9,618 bases of DNA, from NCBI GenBank assembly GCA_900545085.1, contig UQXU01000065.1:1-9618 (forward strand). The letters are read 5' to 3'. Numbering within the stretch: position 1 is the stretch's first letter; every line of letters starts with the position of its first letter. The notes beneath the pieces are model-generated. The model was not told the origin of the DNA. It saw nothing but the letters and a program-made list of their open reading frames with translations, and ran no database searches. The DNA is from an uncultured Eubacteriales bacterium (GTDB lineage: Bacteria; Bacillota; Clostridia; Christensenellales; Christensenellaceae). Below are positions 1 to 5,630 of the stretch, piece after piece. Position numbers and translations under genes: made by a program.

Positions 1-664
1 CGAAAGTGCCGTCCTCCTTTTTATTGTACTGCATAAATACGTCATTCCAGATCTCCAGATATTTTCCGCAGCTGCAAGACGGATCGCAATGGTCTGAGCA
101 GGGCTCTTTGCCTGTGTCGATGAACATTTCAGTGTCAGGACCGCACGGACCTGTCATGCCCGCAGGACCCCACCAGTTGTGCTCTTTGCCCAGATAGAAT
201 ATGTGACTTTCGTCTACGCCCTGAGCAACCCAAAGGTCGTGCGATTCTGTGTCCTTGGGTGCGTTTTCGTCGCCGGCGAAGCAGGTGAAGTAGAGCTTTT
301 CTTTAGGAATTCCAAGCCATTTTTCACTTGTGAGGAACTCAAAGCTCCATGCTATGGCTTCCTTTTTGAAGTAATCTCCGAGAGACCAGTTGCCCAGCAT
401 CTCAAAGAATGTGCAGTGGGAAGGATCGCCGACTTCGTCGATGTCTCCTGTGCGGACGCATTTTTGTACATCGGTCAGGCGTTTGCCGGCGGGGTGCTTC
501 TCGCCCATGAGATAGGGTACGAGAGGGTGCATTCCGGCTGTTGTGAACAGAACCGTCGGGTCATTTTCGGGGATCAGCGATGCGCTGGGTATGACAGTAT
601 GTCCATGTTCTTTAAAAAATTCGAGATATAGTTCTCTCAGCTCGTAGCTTTTTAACTGCTTCAA
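1..664 (-). CDS. alaS: Alanyl-tRNA synthetase, N-terminal 221 residues (partial at left edge)
   Basis: Cytoplasmic class II synthetase that charges tRNA-Ala using ATP and alanine. Only the N-terminal catalytic part is present; the gene leaves the window at base 1. Visible family signatures are [13 protein letters not shown] (residues 40-52), [13 protein letters not shown] (68-80), [15 protein letters not shown] (85-99), the [19 protein letters not shown] stretch (163-181) and [14 protein letters not shown] (202-215). The start is a TTG at 664-662, with AGGAGA 7 nt upstream; no ATG fits as well. The [16 protein letters not shown] core differs from the NAGM.QFKPYF form of E. coli and, as I recall, belongs to a second AlaRS lineage found in some clostridia and mycoplasmas. 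A four-cysteine cluster (C189, C193, C197, C199) lies where E. coli has a Gly/Pro-rich loop. The gene has its own promoter downstream of pepV. Identity is very secure; the lineage assignment is from memory. Confidence 0.97.
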   Translation of the reverse strand, partial: MKQLKSYELRELYLEFFKEHGHTVIPSASLIPENDPTVLFTTAGMHPLVPYLMGEKHPAGKRLTDVQKCVRTGDIDEVGDPSHCTFFEMLGNWSLGDYFKKEAIAWSFEFLTSEKWLGIPKEKLYFTCFAGDENAPKDTESHDLWVAQGVDESHIFYLGKEHNWWGPAGMTGPCGPDTEMFIDTGKEPCSDHCDPSCSCGKYLEIWNDVFMQYNKKEDGTF

Positions 665-706
665 AATTCTGTCTCCTGATATATTTGATTATTGTCTAAA
701 TTAATT

Positions 707-734
707 CAGTGCAGCTTTGTTGTTCGCTGCACTG
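707..734. promoter_or_regulatory. Palindrome at the alaS transcription start
   Basis: Perfect 8-bp inverted repeat, CAGTGCAG (707-714) and CTGCACTG (727-734), separated by 12 nt. On the minus strand it begins 4 nt after the alaS -10 box, so its upstream arm covers the predicted +1 (about 731-733) and the other arm is at about +19 to +26. It could be an operator or a hairpin at the 5' end of the mRNA. It is a poor intrinsic terminator for pepV because the sequence after it on the minus strand (AATTAATTTAG) lacks a real U-run. Confidence 0.6.
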
Positions 735-737
735 TTT

Positions 738-766
738 ATTGTAATACAATTTTACTTGCAAGTCAA
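738..766 (-). promoter_or_regulatory. Sigma-A-type promoter of alaS
   Basis: Reading the minus strand, TTGACT (766-761) is separated by exactly 17 nt from TACAAT (743-738); each differs from consensus at one position. Predicted start is near 731-733, giving a leader of about 70 nt before the TTG start. This is too short for a T-box riboswitch, and no T-box-like sequence is visible. Confidence 0.8.
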
Positions 767-797
767 TTTAATACATGAAAGCCGATTAAAATCGCTT

Positions 798-2198
798 CTA
801 AAGCTCCAGGTTATCGTTGTTTCTGCCGTGAGCAATGCGCATTATAGCTGATGCTATTACTTCGGACAGCTTAATTATGTCGTCTATTTCGATGTATTCG
901 TCGGGACCGTGCTCGACGTTGGCGCGCTCTTTCGGAACGGGACCGAAAGCGACCGAGTTTTTAAATGCGCGGGCGTAAGTTGCGCCGGAACAGCATACGC
1001 ATTCGGCAGGTTCGCCGAAGCTGTCTTCGTAAACTTCCTTGAGAGCTACGATAATGTCGCTTTCTTCGGGGACGTAATGCGACGGCTGATGTTGTCCCAT
1101 CTCGCATGTTATGGAGTATTCGGAGAGTTTTTTGCAAACTTGTTCGTATATATCGTCCATATCTACGCATATGGGAAGGCGATAATCTGCGATTGCGTGA
1201 ATGCCGTCCTCCGTGAGGTGTATGACTCCCAGGTTTACGGTAAGATCTCCGGACATTTCGTCTCCGGCTGCTATTCCCAGTGTGCGGCCGTCTGTTTCAA
1301 GTCCGATTAACCGGCCGAGCTTTTTTACAAACATCTCCGCTCCGCCGTCCGAAAGACCTATGGTACAGAGGAAGTTTATCAAATGTGTCAGAGCGTTTAA
1401 CCCCTGTTCAGGATGAGAACCGTGCGCAGCAATACCGTACACATTGACGCGCACGTTGCCGTTTTCGCACAGTACTTCTATATCTATCGCATAATCCTCT
1501 TTATATTCGAGAGCCTTGAGCTCTACTTCACCGCTCTGCGCATTTTCGAGCAGGCATGTGGCTCTGTTCGGTACAATATTTGCGCGAGTGCCCGAGTCGA
1601 TTTCTATTATGCGTGCTCCTTCGCCCGTCGAGGGATATACGTCGTGGTTCATACGTATGTGCAGGAGCCCTTTTTCACGGTTTATTATCGGAAAGTAAGC
1701 GTCCGGGGAGAAAGCGTAATCAAACTCCGGATAGTTGGCTTTATAATAATCCATATCGCTCCATCCGCTTTCTTCATCACAGCCAAAAACGACGCGGACT
1801 TCTTTATTCAATGATACGCAGTCCTCTTTTAGAGCGTACAGTGCGTATAAGGCGGCGACAGCAGCGCCTTTGTTGTCCAGAGCGCCGCGCCCGTATATTT
1901 TGCCGTCGCGTATCTCAGCGGTAAAAGGGTCGCTGGTCCAACCTTCTCCCGCCGGGACTACGTCTATGTGAGTGAGTATTCCGAGAGTTTCATCACCGGA
2001 ACCGTATGTAACGTATCCCATCTGTCCGTACAGATTGACGCTTTCCAGCCCGAGATTCTCTGCTGCGTCGAGTATATACAGCAGCGCATCGAAAATGCCC
2101 TTCCCGTAAGGCTGATTCGGAATGGGGTCTGATTTCACGCTTGGTATAGCGATGAGTCCTTTAAGCGTATCTATCATCTGGTCTTTGTATTTTATCAT
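798..2198 (-). CDS. pepV: M20 family zinc dipeptidase, PepV type
   Basis: Cytoplasmic metallopeptidase that hydrolyses dipeptides and some small N-terminal substrates. Numbering from ATG 2198 (466 residues), the M20 metal site is complete: H77-x-D79 in [12 protein letters not shown], bridging D108 in GRGALDNKG, catalytic E142 and ligand E143 in GCDEESGW, D166 in SPDAYFP, and H430 in [10 protein letters not shown]259 in [10 protein letters not shown] matches the lid-domain histidine of Lactobacillus PepV. Length fits the family (about 465-470). The start is uncertain. ATG 2198 has AGGT 6 nt upstream; ATG 2213 and GTG 2219 are in frame further out and would add 5 or 7 residues, and family length fits 2213 about as well. 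The usual glycine-rich GGGTYAR loop reads CSGATYAR here. The gene lies upstream of alaS on the same strand but with no clear terminator between them, so some read-through into alaS is possible. Confidence 0.93.
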   Translation of the reverse strand: MIKYKDQMIDTLKGLIAIPSVKSDPIPNQPYGKGIFDALLYILDAAENLGLESVNLYGQMGYVTYGSGDETLGILTHIDVVPAGEGWTSDPFTAEIRDGKIYGRGALDNKGAAVAALYALYALKEDCVSLNKEVRVVFGCDEESGWSDMDYYKANYPEFDYAFSPDAYFPIINREKGLLHIRMNHDVYPSTGEGARIIEIDSGTRANIVPNRATCLLENAQSGEVELKALEYKEDYAIDIEVLCENGNVRVNVYGIAAHGSHPEQGLNALTHLINFLCTIGLSDGGAEMFVKKLGRLIGLETDGRTLGIAAGDEMSGDLTVNLGVIHLTEDGIHAIADYRLPICVDMDDIYEQVCKKLSEYSITCEMGQHQPSHYVPEESDIIVALKEVYEDSFGEPAECVCCSGATYARAFKNSVAFGPVPKERANVEHGPDEYIEIDDIIKLSEVIASAIMRIAHGRNNDNLEL

Positions 2199-2249
2199 GG
2201 GAAAACCTAACATAACCACATTCTCACTTTCATTAATACTCTACATATA

Positions 2250-2279
2250 AGTATATTATCTATGAGAGAGTGTTGTCAA
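2250..2279 (-). promoter_or_regulatory. Sigma-A-type promoter of pepV
   Basis: On the minus strand a perfect -35 TTGACA (2279-2274) is followed after 18 nt by TATACT (2255-2250). Predicted start is near 2243, leaving a leader of about 30-45 nt depending on the pepV start codon. The -35 box overlaps that of a plus-strand promoter candidate. Confidence 0.75.
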
Positions 2280-2300
2280 TGTAAAAAACGTGTTTACAAT
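2273..2300 (+). promoter_or_regulatory. Candidate divergent plus-strand promoter (distal)
   Basis: TTGTCA (2273-2278), 16 nt, TACAAT (2295-2300), with predicted start near 2307. It faces away from pepV, and its -35 box shares five bases with the pepV -35 box on the other strand. It would transcribe a 13-codon ORF and then the peptidoglycan-binding protein gene. The evidence is sequence match only. Confidence 0.45.
2280..2298. repeat. Inverted repeat in the divergent promoter region
   Basis: TGTAAA (2280-2285) and TTTACA (2293-2298) form 6-bp arms around a 7-nt centre. It abuts the pepV -35 box and covers most of the spacer and -10 of the distal plus-strand promoter, a position suited to an operator. 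The AT-rich composition makes chance occurrence quite possible. Confidence 0.35.
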
Positions 2301-2344
2301 TATTTTATATTTTTTCAAGGAATAAAGCGGCTTGAGGTGGTCGT

Positions 2345-2386
2345 ATGCTGTCCGAATTTGTTGCATTAAGAGCGAAAATAGTGTAG
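2345..2386 (+). CDS. Possible 13-codon leader ORF
   Basis: ATG at 2345 with a strong Shine-Dalgarno GAGGTG (2334-2339) 5 nt upstream encodes MLSEFVALRAKIV and then TAG. The SD is as good as those of the real genes nearby. The peptide has no run of regulatory codons and no recognisable motif. It would be transcribed only from the distal promoter, since its stop codon lies in the -10 box of the proximal one. It may be a leader peptide or chance. Confidence 0.25.
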   Translation: MLSEFVALRAKIV

Positions 2387-2389
2387 AAT
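2361..2389 (+). promoter_or_regulatory. Promoter of the peptidoglycan-binding protein gene (proximal)
   Basis: TTGCAT (2361-2366), exactly 17 nt, TAGAAT (2384-2389). Predicted start is near 2396, giving a leader of about 70 nt that contains the hairpin at 2421-2448. It is the better of the two plus-strand candidates by spacing and distance to the gene. Confidence 0.6.
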
Positions 2390-2420
2390 CTAGCTGTTGG
2401 TATTATTTGCATAAAATTGT

Positions 2421-2448
2421 TGAGAGCAGATATTTTATTCCGCTCTCA
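2421..2448 (+). other. Leader hairpin before the peptidoglycan-binding protein gene
   Basis: TGAGAGC (2421-2427) pairs perfectly with GCTCTCA (2442-2448) around a 14-nt AT-rich loop. It ends 7 nt before the SD AAAGAGG (2456-2462). No U-run follows, so it is not an intrinsic terminator; it could stabilise the mRNA 5' end or serve as an operator. Confidence 0.4.
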
Positions 2449-2468
2449 GAATACTAAAGAGGCGAATG

Positions 2469-3209
2469 ATGAAAAAAATATTAAAAAAATACAGGGCCGT
2501 GCTTTGCGCTGCGGTAACTCTGGGATGCTGTTTTATGCCTTGCGCCGCCGTATCGGCAGATGCAGATGCGCTGGAGCGCGGGTCGGCAGGCGATGAGGTA
2601 GTGCTCGTGCAGCAAAGGCTGTTCGACTTGGGATATGTGCAGTTTAGAGCTACAGGTAAATATGGAGAAATGACATATCAAGGTGTTGCGGAGTTTCAAA
2701 GGACGAACGGAGTGGACGTGGATGGGCATTTGGGAAGCGATACATTTGAAATGCTTTTTTCTCCCGAGGCTAAGCGCGCGACCATAAACGGAGCGATTAC
2801 AAGGACGGTAGGCGCCGGACTTATGGCGACGGCGACGAGCTTCGGCAGAGCGGAGGAATGGGGCGATGTCAAAGACAAGCTGTCAGTGGGGACGACCGTA
2901 GTGGTGAAGGATTTTAATACTCTTGCGCAATTTAGTGTAAAAAGAACGGGCGGAGAGAATCACGCAGATGTCGTGCCCTCAGATGCAGAATCCGTAGAGA
3001 CTCTGACGAAATGCTTCGGCGGAGGCGAAACATGGGAGAAGAGACCCGTTCTGGTTACGATAGACGGAGTGTTATGCGCTGCGTCTCTGTTTGGCTCGAA
3101 GAATGCGGACGGCTCGTATTGTCTGTATTTTGCGGGCAGCGGCTCTGATATAGGCGGCGCGCCCGATGCGGAACATGAAGCGATGATAGCGGTGGCCGCG
3201 GGGCTGTAG
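2469..3209 (+). CDS. Secreted peptidoglycan-binding (PG_binding_1) protein with uncharacterised C-terminal domain
   Basis: Likely an exported cell-wall-associated protein of 246 residues. A Lys/Arg-rich N-terminus and a hydrophobic core (about 10-24) end at an AVSA site (27-30), fitting signal peptidase I cleavage near A30; the LGCC stretch is not a good lipobox. Residues about 34-97 form a PG_binding_1 repeat (RGSAGDEVVLVQQRLFDLGY, then GKYGEMTYQGVAEFQRTNGV and DGHLGSDTFEMLF), which binds peptidoglycan in other proteins. Residues about 147-246 resemble, from memory, an unnamed C-terminal domain seen with such repeats in clostridia (FNTLAQFSVKRTGGENHADV, FGGGETWEKRPVLVTIDG, DAEHEAMI). No catalytic motif is recognisable, so I give no enzymatic function. 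Start: ATG 2469 has AAAGAGG 6 nt upstream; the adjacent ATG at 2466 would leave only 3 nt. It has its own promoter and terminator, so it is monocistronic. Confidence 0.88.
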   Translation: MKKILKKYRAVLCAAVTLGCCFMPCAAVSADADALERGSAGDEVVLVQQRLFDLGYVQFRATGKYGEMTYQGVAEFQRTNGVDVDGHLGSDTFEMLFSPEAKRATINGAITRTVGAGLMATATSFGRAEEWGDVKDKLSVGTTVVVKDFNTLAQFSVKRTGGENHADVVPSDAESVETLTKCFGGGETWEKRPVLVTIDGVLCAASLFGSKNADGSYCLYFAGSGSDIGGAPDAEHEAMIAVAAGL

Positions 3210-3229
3210 TATTATATGAATCTAACGGT

Positions 3230-3265
3230 ACACGGGCGGACGGATATTTTGCCCGTGTGTTTTTT
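3230..3265 (+). terminator. Rho-independent terminator after the peptidoglycan-binding protein gene
   Basis: ACACGGGC (3230-3237) pairs perfectly with GCCCGTGT (3251-3258) around a 13-nt loop, followed by G and six T residues (3260-3265). It begins 20 nt after the stop codon and separates this gene from recX. Confidence 0.92.
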
Positions 3266-3283
3266 ATATTTGTGCCCAAGCTC

Positions 3284-3312
3284 TTGAAACAAAAGCGGGT
3301 ATGCGGTAAACT
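3284..3312 (+). promoter_or_regulatory. recX promoter placed directly at the start codon
   Basis: TTGAAA (3284-3289), exactly 17 nt, TAAACT (3307-3312), beginning 19 nt after the preceding terminator. The usual 6-8 nt from -10 to +1 puts the transcription start at about 3319-3320, on the recX ATG. The -10 box matches consensus at only four of six positions. Confidence 0.55.
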
Positions 3313-3319
3313 AAATGTT

Positions 3320-3952
3320 ATGGAAAGCGTAAAGATAACAAGACTGTCGCGTCAAAAACGCAGGAAAAACAGAGTTAGTCTCTACACTGAGAATGGCTAT
3401 TTTTGCAGCCTTGCGGATGAAATCGTCGTGCGCGCGGGTATCCGTCCGGGAACGGAAATAACGAGCGAGAGGCTCGCGGAGCTTCAGGCTGAGGATGAAT
3501 ACGAGCGGGCAAAGGACGCGGCAGCGTCGTATTTGGAATATGCGCCACGGACATGCCGGCAGGTCATGGATCATCTCGTGATAAAAAAAGAACTCAGCAA
3601 AGAGGCGGCGGAAAAAGCGTGCAGTCTTATGCAGCATTACGGCTATGTAGACGATGAAGCATACGCGCTTGAGCTGTCAAAGTCGCTTACCCGCAGATAT
3701 GCGAGGAGAGTTATAGTTCAGCGTCTTGTGCAAAAAGGGTTGCCCGAGGACATAGCCAAGCGTGCGGCGGAGGAGGCAACTCCGGATGAGTATGCGCAGG
3801 CGTATGACGTGCTTCTTTCAATAGAACATAAATTCAGAGACGAAGACAGTGATAAGCGCAGGCGCAGGCTGATGAGCGCTCTTGTGCGCCGAGGCTTTGC
3901 GTATGATGCTGTGAAATGCGCCGTGGACAAACTGGAGTCAGAGAGTGAATGA
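3320..3952 (+). CDS. recX: RecX family regulator of RecA
   Basis: RecX proteins bind RecA and modulate, usually inhibit, its filament formation and recombinase activity on DNA. The 210-residue product has the family layout. An N-terminal basic part (KITRLSRQKRRKNRVSLY, 5-22) is followed by three-helix repeats, with AKDAAASYLEYAPRTCRQVMDHL at about 64-86, YGYVDDEAYALELSKSLT (107-124), RRVIVQRLVQKGLPEDI (129-145) and a C-terminal RRRLMSALVRRGFAYDAVKCAVD (181-203). The start is ATG 3320, chosen by fit to the family N-terminus. The open frame continues upstream to 3257, but that would lie inside the terminator. No Shine-Dalgarno precedes 3320 and the promoter is immediately adjacent, so translation may be leaderless. 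The stop overlaps a possible nnr start (ATGA at 3949-3952), indicating co-transcription with nnr. recA itself is not nearby. Confidence 0.9.
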   Translation: MESVKITRLSRQKRRKNRVSLYTENGYFCSLADEIVVRAGIRPGTEITSERLAELQAEDEYERAKDAAASYLEYAPRTCRQVMDHLVIKKELSKEAAEKACSLMQHYGYVDDEAYALELSKSLTRRYARRVIVQRLVQKGLPEDIAKRAAEEATPDEYAQAYDVLLSIEHKFRDEDSDKRRRRLMSALVRRGFAYDAVKCAVDKLESESE

Positions 3953-3972
3953 GACAGGAGGAAAATGCAGTT

Positions 3973-5454
3973 ATGAAAGCAATTGTAACGCCTAAGATGG
4001 CAGGCGAGATAGACAGACATATGATAGACACTTTGGAGATACCCGGTCTCGTGCTCATGGAGCAGGCGGCGAGCGCGCTCGCTGCTGAAGCTATGCGGCT
4101 TTGCCCTGAGCCATGTAAGGTGATTTCTATATGCGGCGGAGGCAACAACGGCGGAGATGGCTGGGCGGTAGCGCGCATACTGCTTGCTCACGGTTATGAC
4201 GTCTACGTCGGAGCGACTAGCTATGAGCTTCCGCCGGACGCGGACGCAAACATGAGGTTTTTTACTCATACAAACAGGAGAACATTGCTTACTGAAGAAA
4301 ACGCCGATGAGTTCATTGCTTCCAATTCGGACGCCGAGCTGGTGGTAGATGCGCTGCTGGGGACGGGGCTTAAACGAAGCCCTGCCGGTCTTTTCGCTAA
4401 GTTGATAGACGGAATAAATTCCATGCGCGGCAGAGCTAAAATACTGAGCGTAGATATTCCGTCCGGAGTTTCCGGCTTGAACGGGCAGTGCAGCAAGGCG
4501 GTATTCGCAGACAGCACGGTTACGTTTCAGTATGCCAAGCGGGGACATTACATATATCCCGGGAAAATGCATACGGGCAGATTGATAGTTCATACGATAG
4601 GCGTGGACGAGGGTATTCAGCCTCATGACACATTTGTGGTGGACGGGTTCAGACTTCCTCCTCGGGATAAGAATGCAAATAAGGGCACGTATGGCAGACT
4701 TTGCATGATAGCGGGCAGCCGCGGCATGGCGGGAGCTGCTGTATTATGCGCTCACGGAGCTTTGAGAGCGGGCGCGGGCGTAAGTCAGATAGTGAGCTGT
4801 GAATACGTAGCCGACGTATTCCAGAACAGAGTATCCGAGGTTATGAGCAAAGCTGTAGGCAACGATCCGGACAGGCTTTGTGTGAATGCAGAAGAGCTTT
4901 GCAGCTCGGTCAGCGGAAGCGCTTTGGCTATAGGCTGCGGACTTGGGATTCACGAGGATTTGATACCTGCGCTTGAGGCTGTGATAGCTATGGATATTCC
5001 CAAGGTCATTGATGCAGACGCTTTGAACACGCTGGCGAAAAAACCCGGAGCCATAGAGAAAGCGAAAAATGCAGTGATAACGCCTCATCCTAAAGAATTT
5101 TCGAGACTCAGCGGGCTGGATTTGGAAGAAATTTTGGCAAATCCTATAGAGCTGGCGAGAGAATACGCTTCCGAAACCGGGCTTGTGGTTTTGCTTAAAG
5201 GAGCGACGACGGTAGTCACAGACGGAGACATAGCGGTTCTGGTCACGGCGGGTTCGCCGTCTATGGCGAAAGGCGGATCGGGCGACGTCCTTTTGGGAGT
5301 GATAGGCGCGCTGCTCGCGCAGGGGCTGGAGCCTTTGCAGGCGGCGTATGCAGGGGCATATTTCTGCGGAAAAGCAGGTGAGAAAGCGGCAGAGGAGATG
5401 GGAGAGTATGCGCCGACTGCGGAGGATACGGCCAGACTGCTCAGAGTCGATTAA
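3973..5454 (+). CDS. nnr: Bifunctional NAD(P)H-hydrate epimerase / ADP-dependent dehydratase
   Basis: Repairs damaged (hydrated) NADH and NADPH. The N-terminal YjeF_N half epimerises R- and S-NAD(P)HX; the C-terminal ribokinase-like half dehydrates S-NAD(P)HX using ADP. In the 493-residue form the epimerase half shows IPGLVLMEQAA (23-33), GGGNNGGDG (55-63), VDALLGTG (125-132) and SVDIPSGVSG (159-168). The dehydratase half shows KGTYGR (237-242), DADALN (347-352), PHPKEF (371-376), LLKGATTVV (407-415) and GSPSMAKGGSGDVL (427-440), the last carrying the catalytic aspartate region. Start ATG 3973 fits the family N-terminus and has AGGAGG (3956-3961) 11 nt upstream. An in-frame ATG at 3949 overlaps the recX stop as ATGA and would add 8 residues, but that SD would then be inside the gene. 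Translational coupling to recX is likely. No clear terminator follows. Confidence 0.94.
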   Translation: MKAIVTPKMAGEIDRHMIDTLEIPGLVLMEQAASALAAEAMRLCPEPCKVISICGGGNNGGDGWAVARILLAHGYDVYVGATSYELPPDADANMRFFTHTNRRTLLTEENADEFIASNSDAELVVDALLGTGLKRSPAGLFAKLIDGINSMRGRAKILSVDIPSGVSGLNGQCSKAVFADSTVTFQYAKRGHYIYPGKMHTGRLIVHTIGVDEGIQPHDTFVVDGFRLPPRDKNANKGTYGRLCMIAGSRGMAGAAVLCAHGALRAGAGVSQIVSCEYVADVFQNRVSEVMSKAVGNDPDRLCVNAEELCSSVSGSALAIGCGLGIHEDLIPALEAVIAMDIPKVIDADALNTLAKKPGAIEKAKNAVITPHPKEFSRLSGLDLEEILANPIELAREYASETGLVVLLKGATTVVTDGDIAVLVTAGSPSMAKGGSGDVLLGVIGALLAQGLEPLQAAYAGAYFCGKAGEKAAEEMGEYAPTAEDTARLLRVD

Positions 5455-5557
5455 AAAAACAACTTAACATTCAGACTTCTAAGTAAAGCCTATGCTGTGT
5501 AAAGTGTAAATTTAAAGTTACTTTTGAGTGAGAGAGGGGAATTTAATCGTCTTAACA

Positions 5558-5586
5558 TTGAATTAATCTTCTCTAACTGATATAAT
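5558..5586 (+). promoter_or_regulatory. secA-prfB promoter with extended -10
   Basis: TTGAAT (5558-5563), exactly 17 nt, TATAAT (5581-5586), preceded by TGA (5578-5580) as an extended -10 element. Predicted start is near 5593, about 38 nt before the secA ATG. This is the best promoter in the window, as expected for an essential gene. The rest of the nnr-secA gap (5455-5557) is AT-rich with no terminator I can support. Confidence 0.85.
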
Positions 5587-5630
5587 ATTCCGGAAAGTAA
5601 ATACTAGCATTGCCAGAGAAAGGAAAATGA

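Noticed and set aside
179..631. Plus-strand open frame of 150 codons at the left end
   Set aside because: It is antisense to alaS, whose motifs are unmistakable on the minus strand.
665..737. T-box riboswitch in the alaS leader
   Set aside because: The leader is only about 70 nt, with no T-box-like sequence and no terminator/antiterminator pair.
781..797. CGATT/AATCG repeat just after the pepV stop as a terminator
   Set aside because: The stem is about 4 bp with a tiny loop and no U-run.
2469..2540. Lipoprotein signal in the secreted protein (LGCC)
   Set aside because: The residues before the Cys do not fit the lipobox well, and a good AVSA signal peptidase I site follows.
3257..3319. Upstream extension of recX to an ATG at 3257
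   Set aside because: That ATG-bearing frame starts inside the terminator stem, has no SD, and the added residues do not resemble RecX.
3718..4626. Long minus-strand open frame of 302 codons opposite recX and nnr
   Set aside because: It is a Ser/Arg/Ala-rich mirror of two clear plus-strand genes, with no motif and no supporting promoter or SD.
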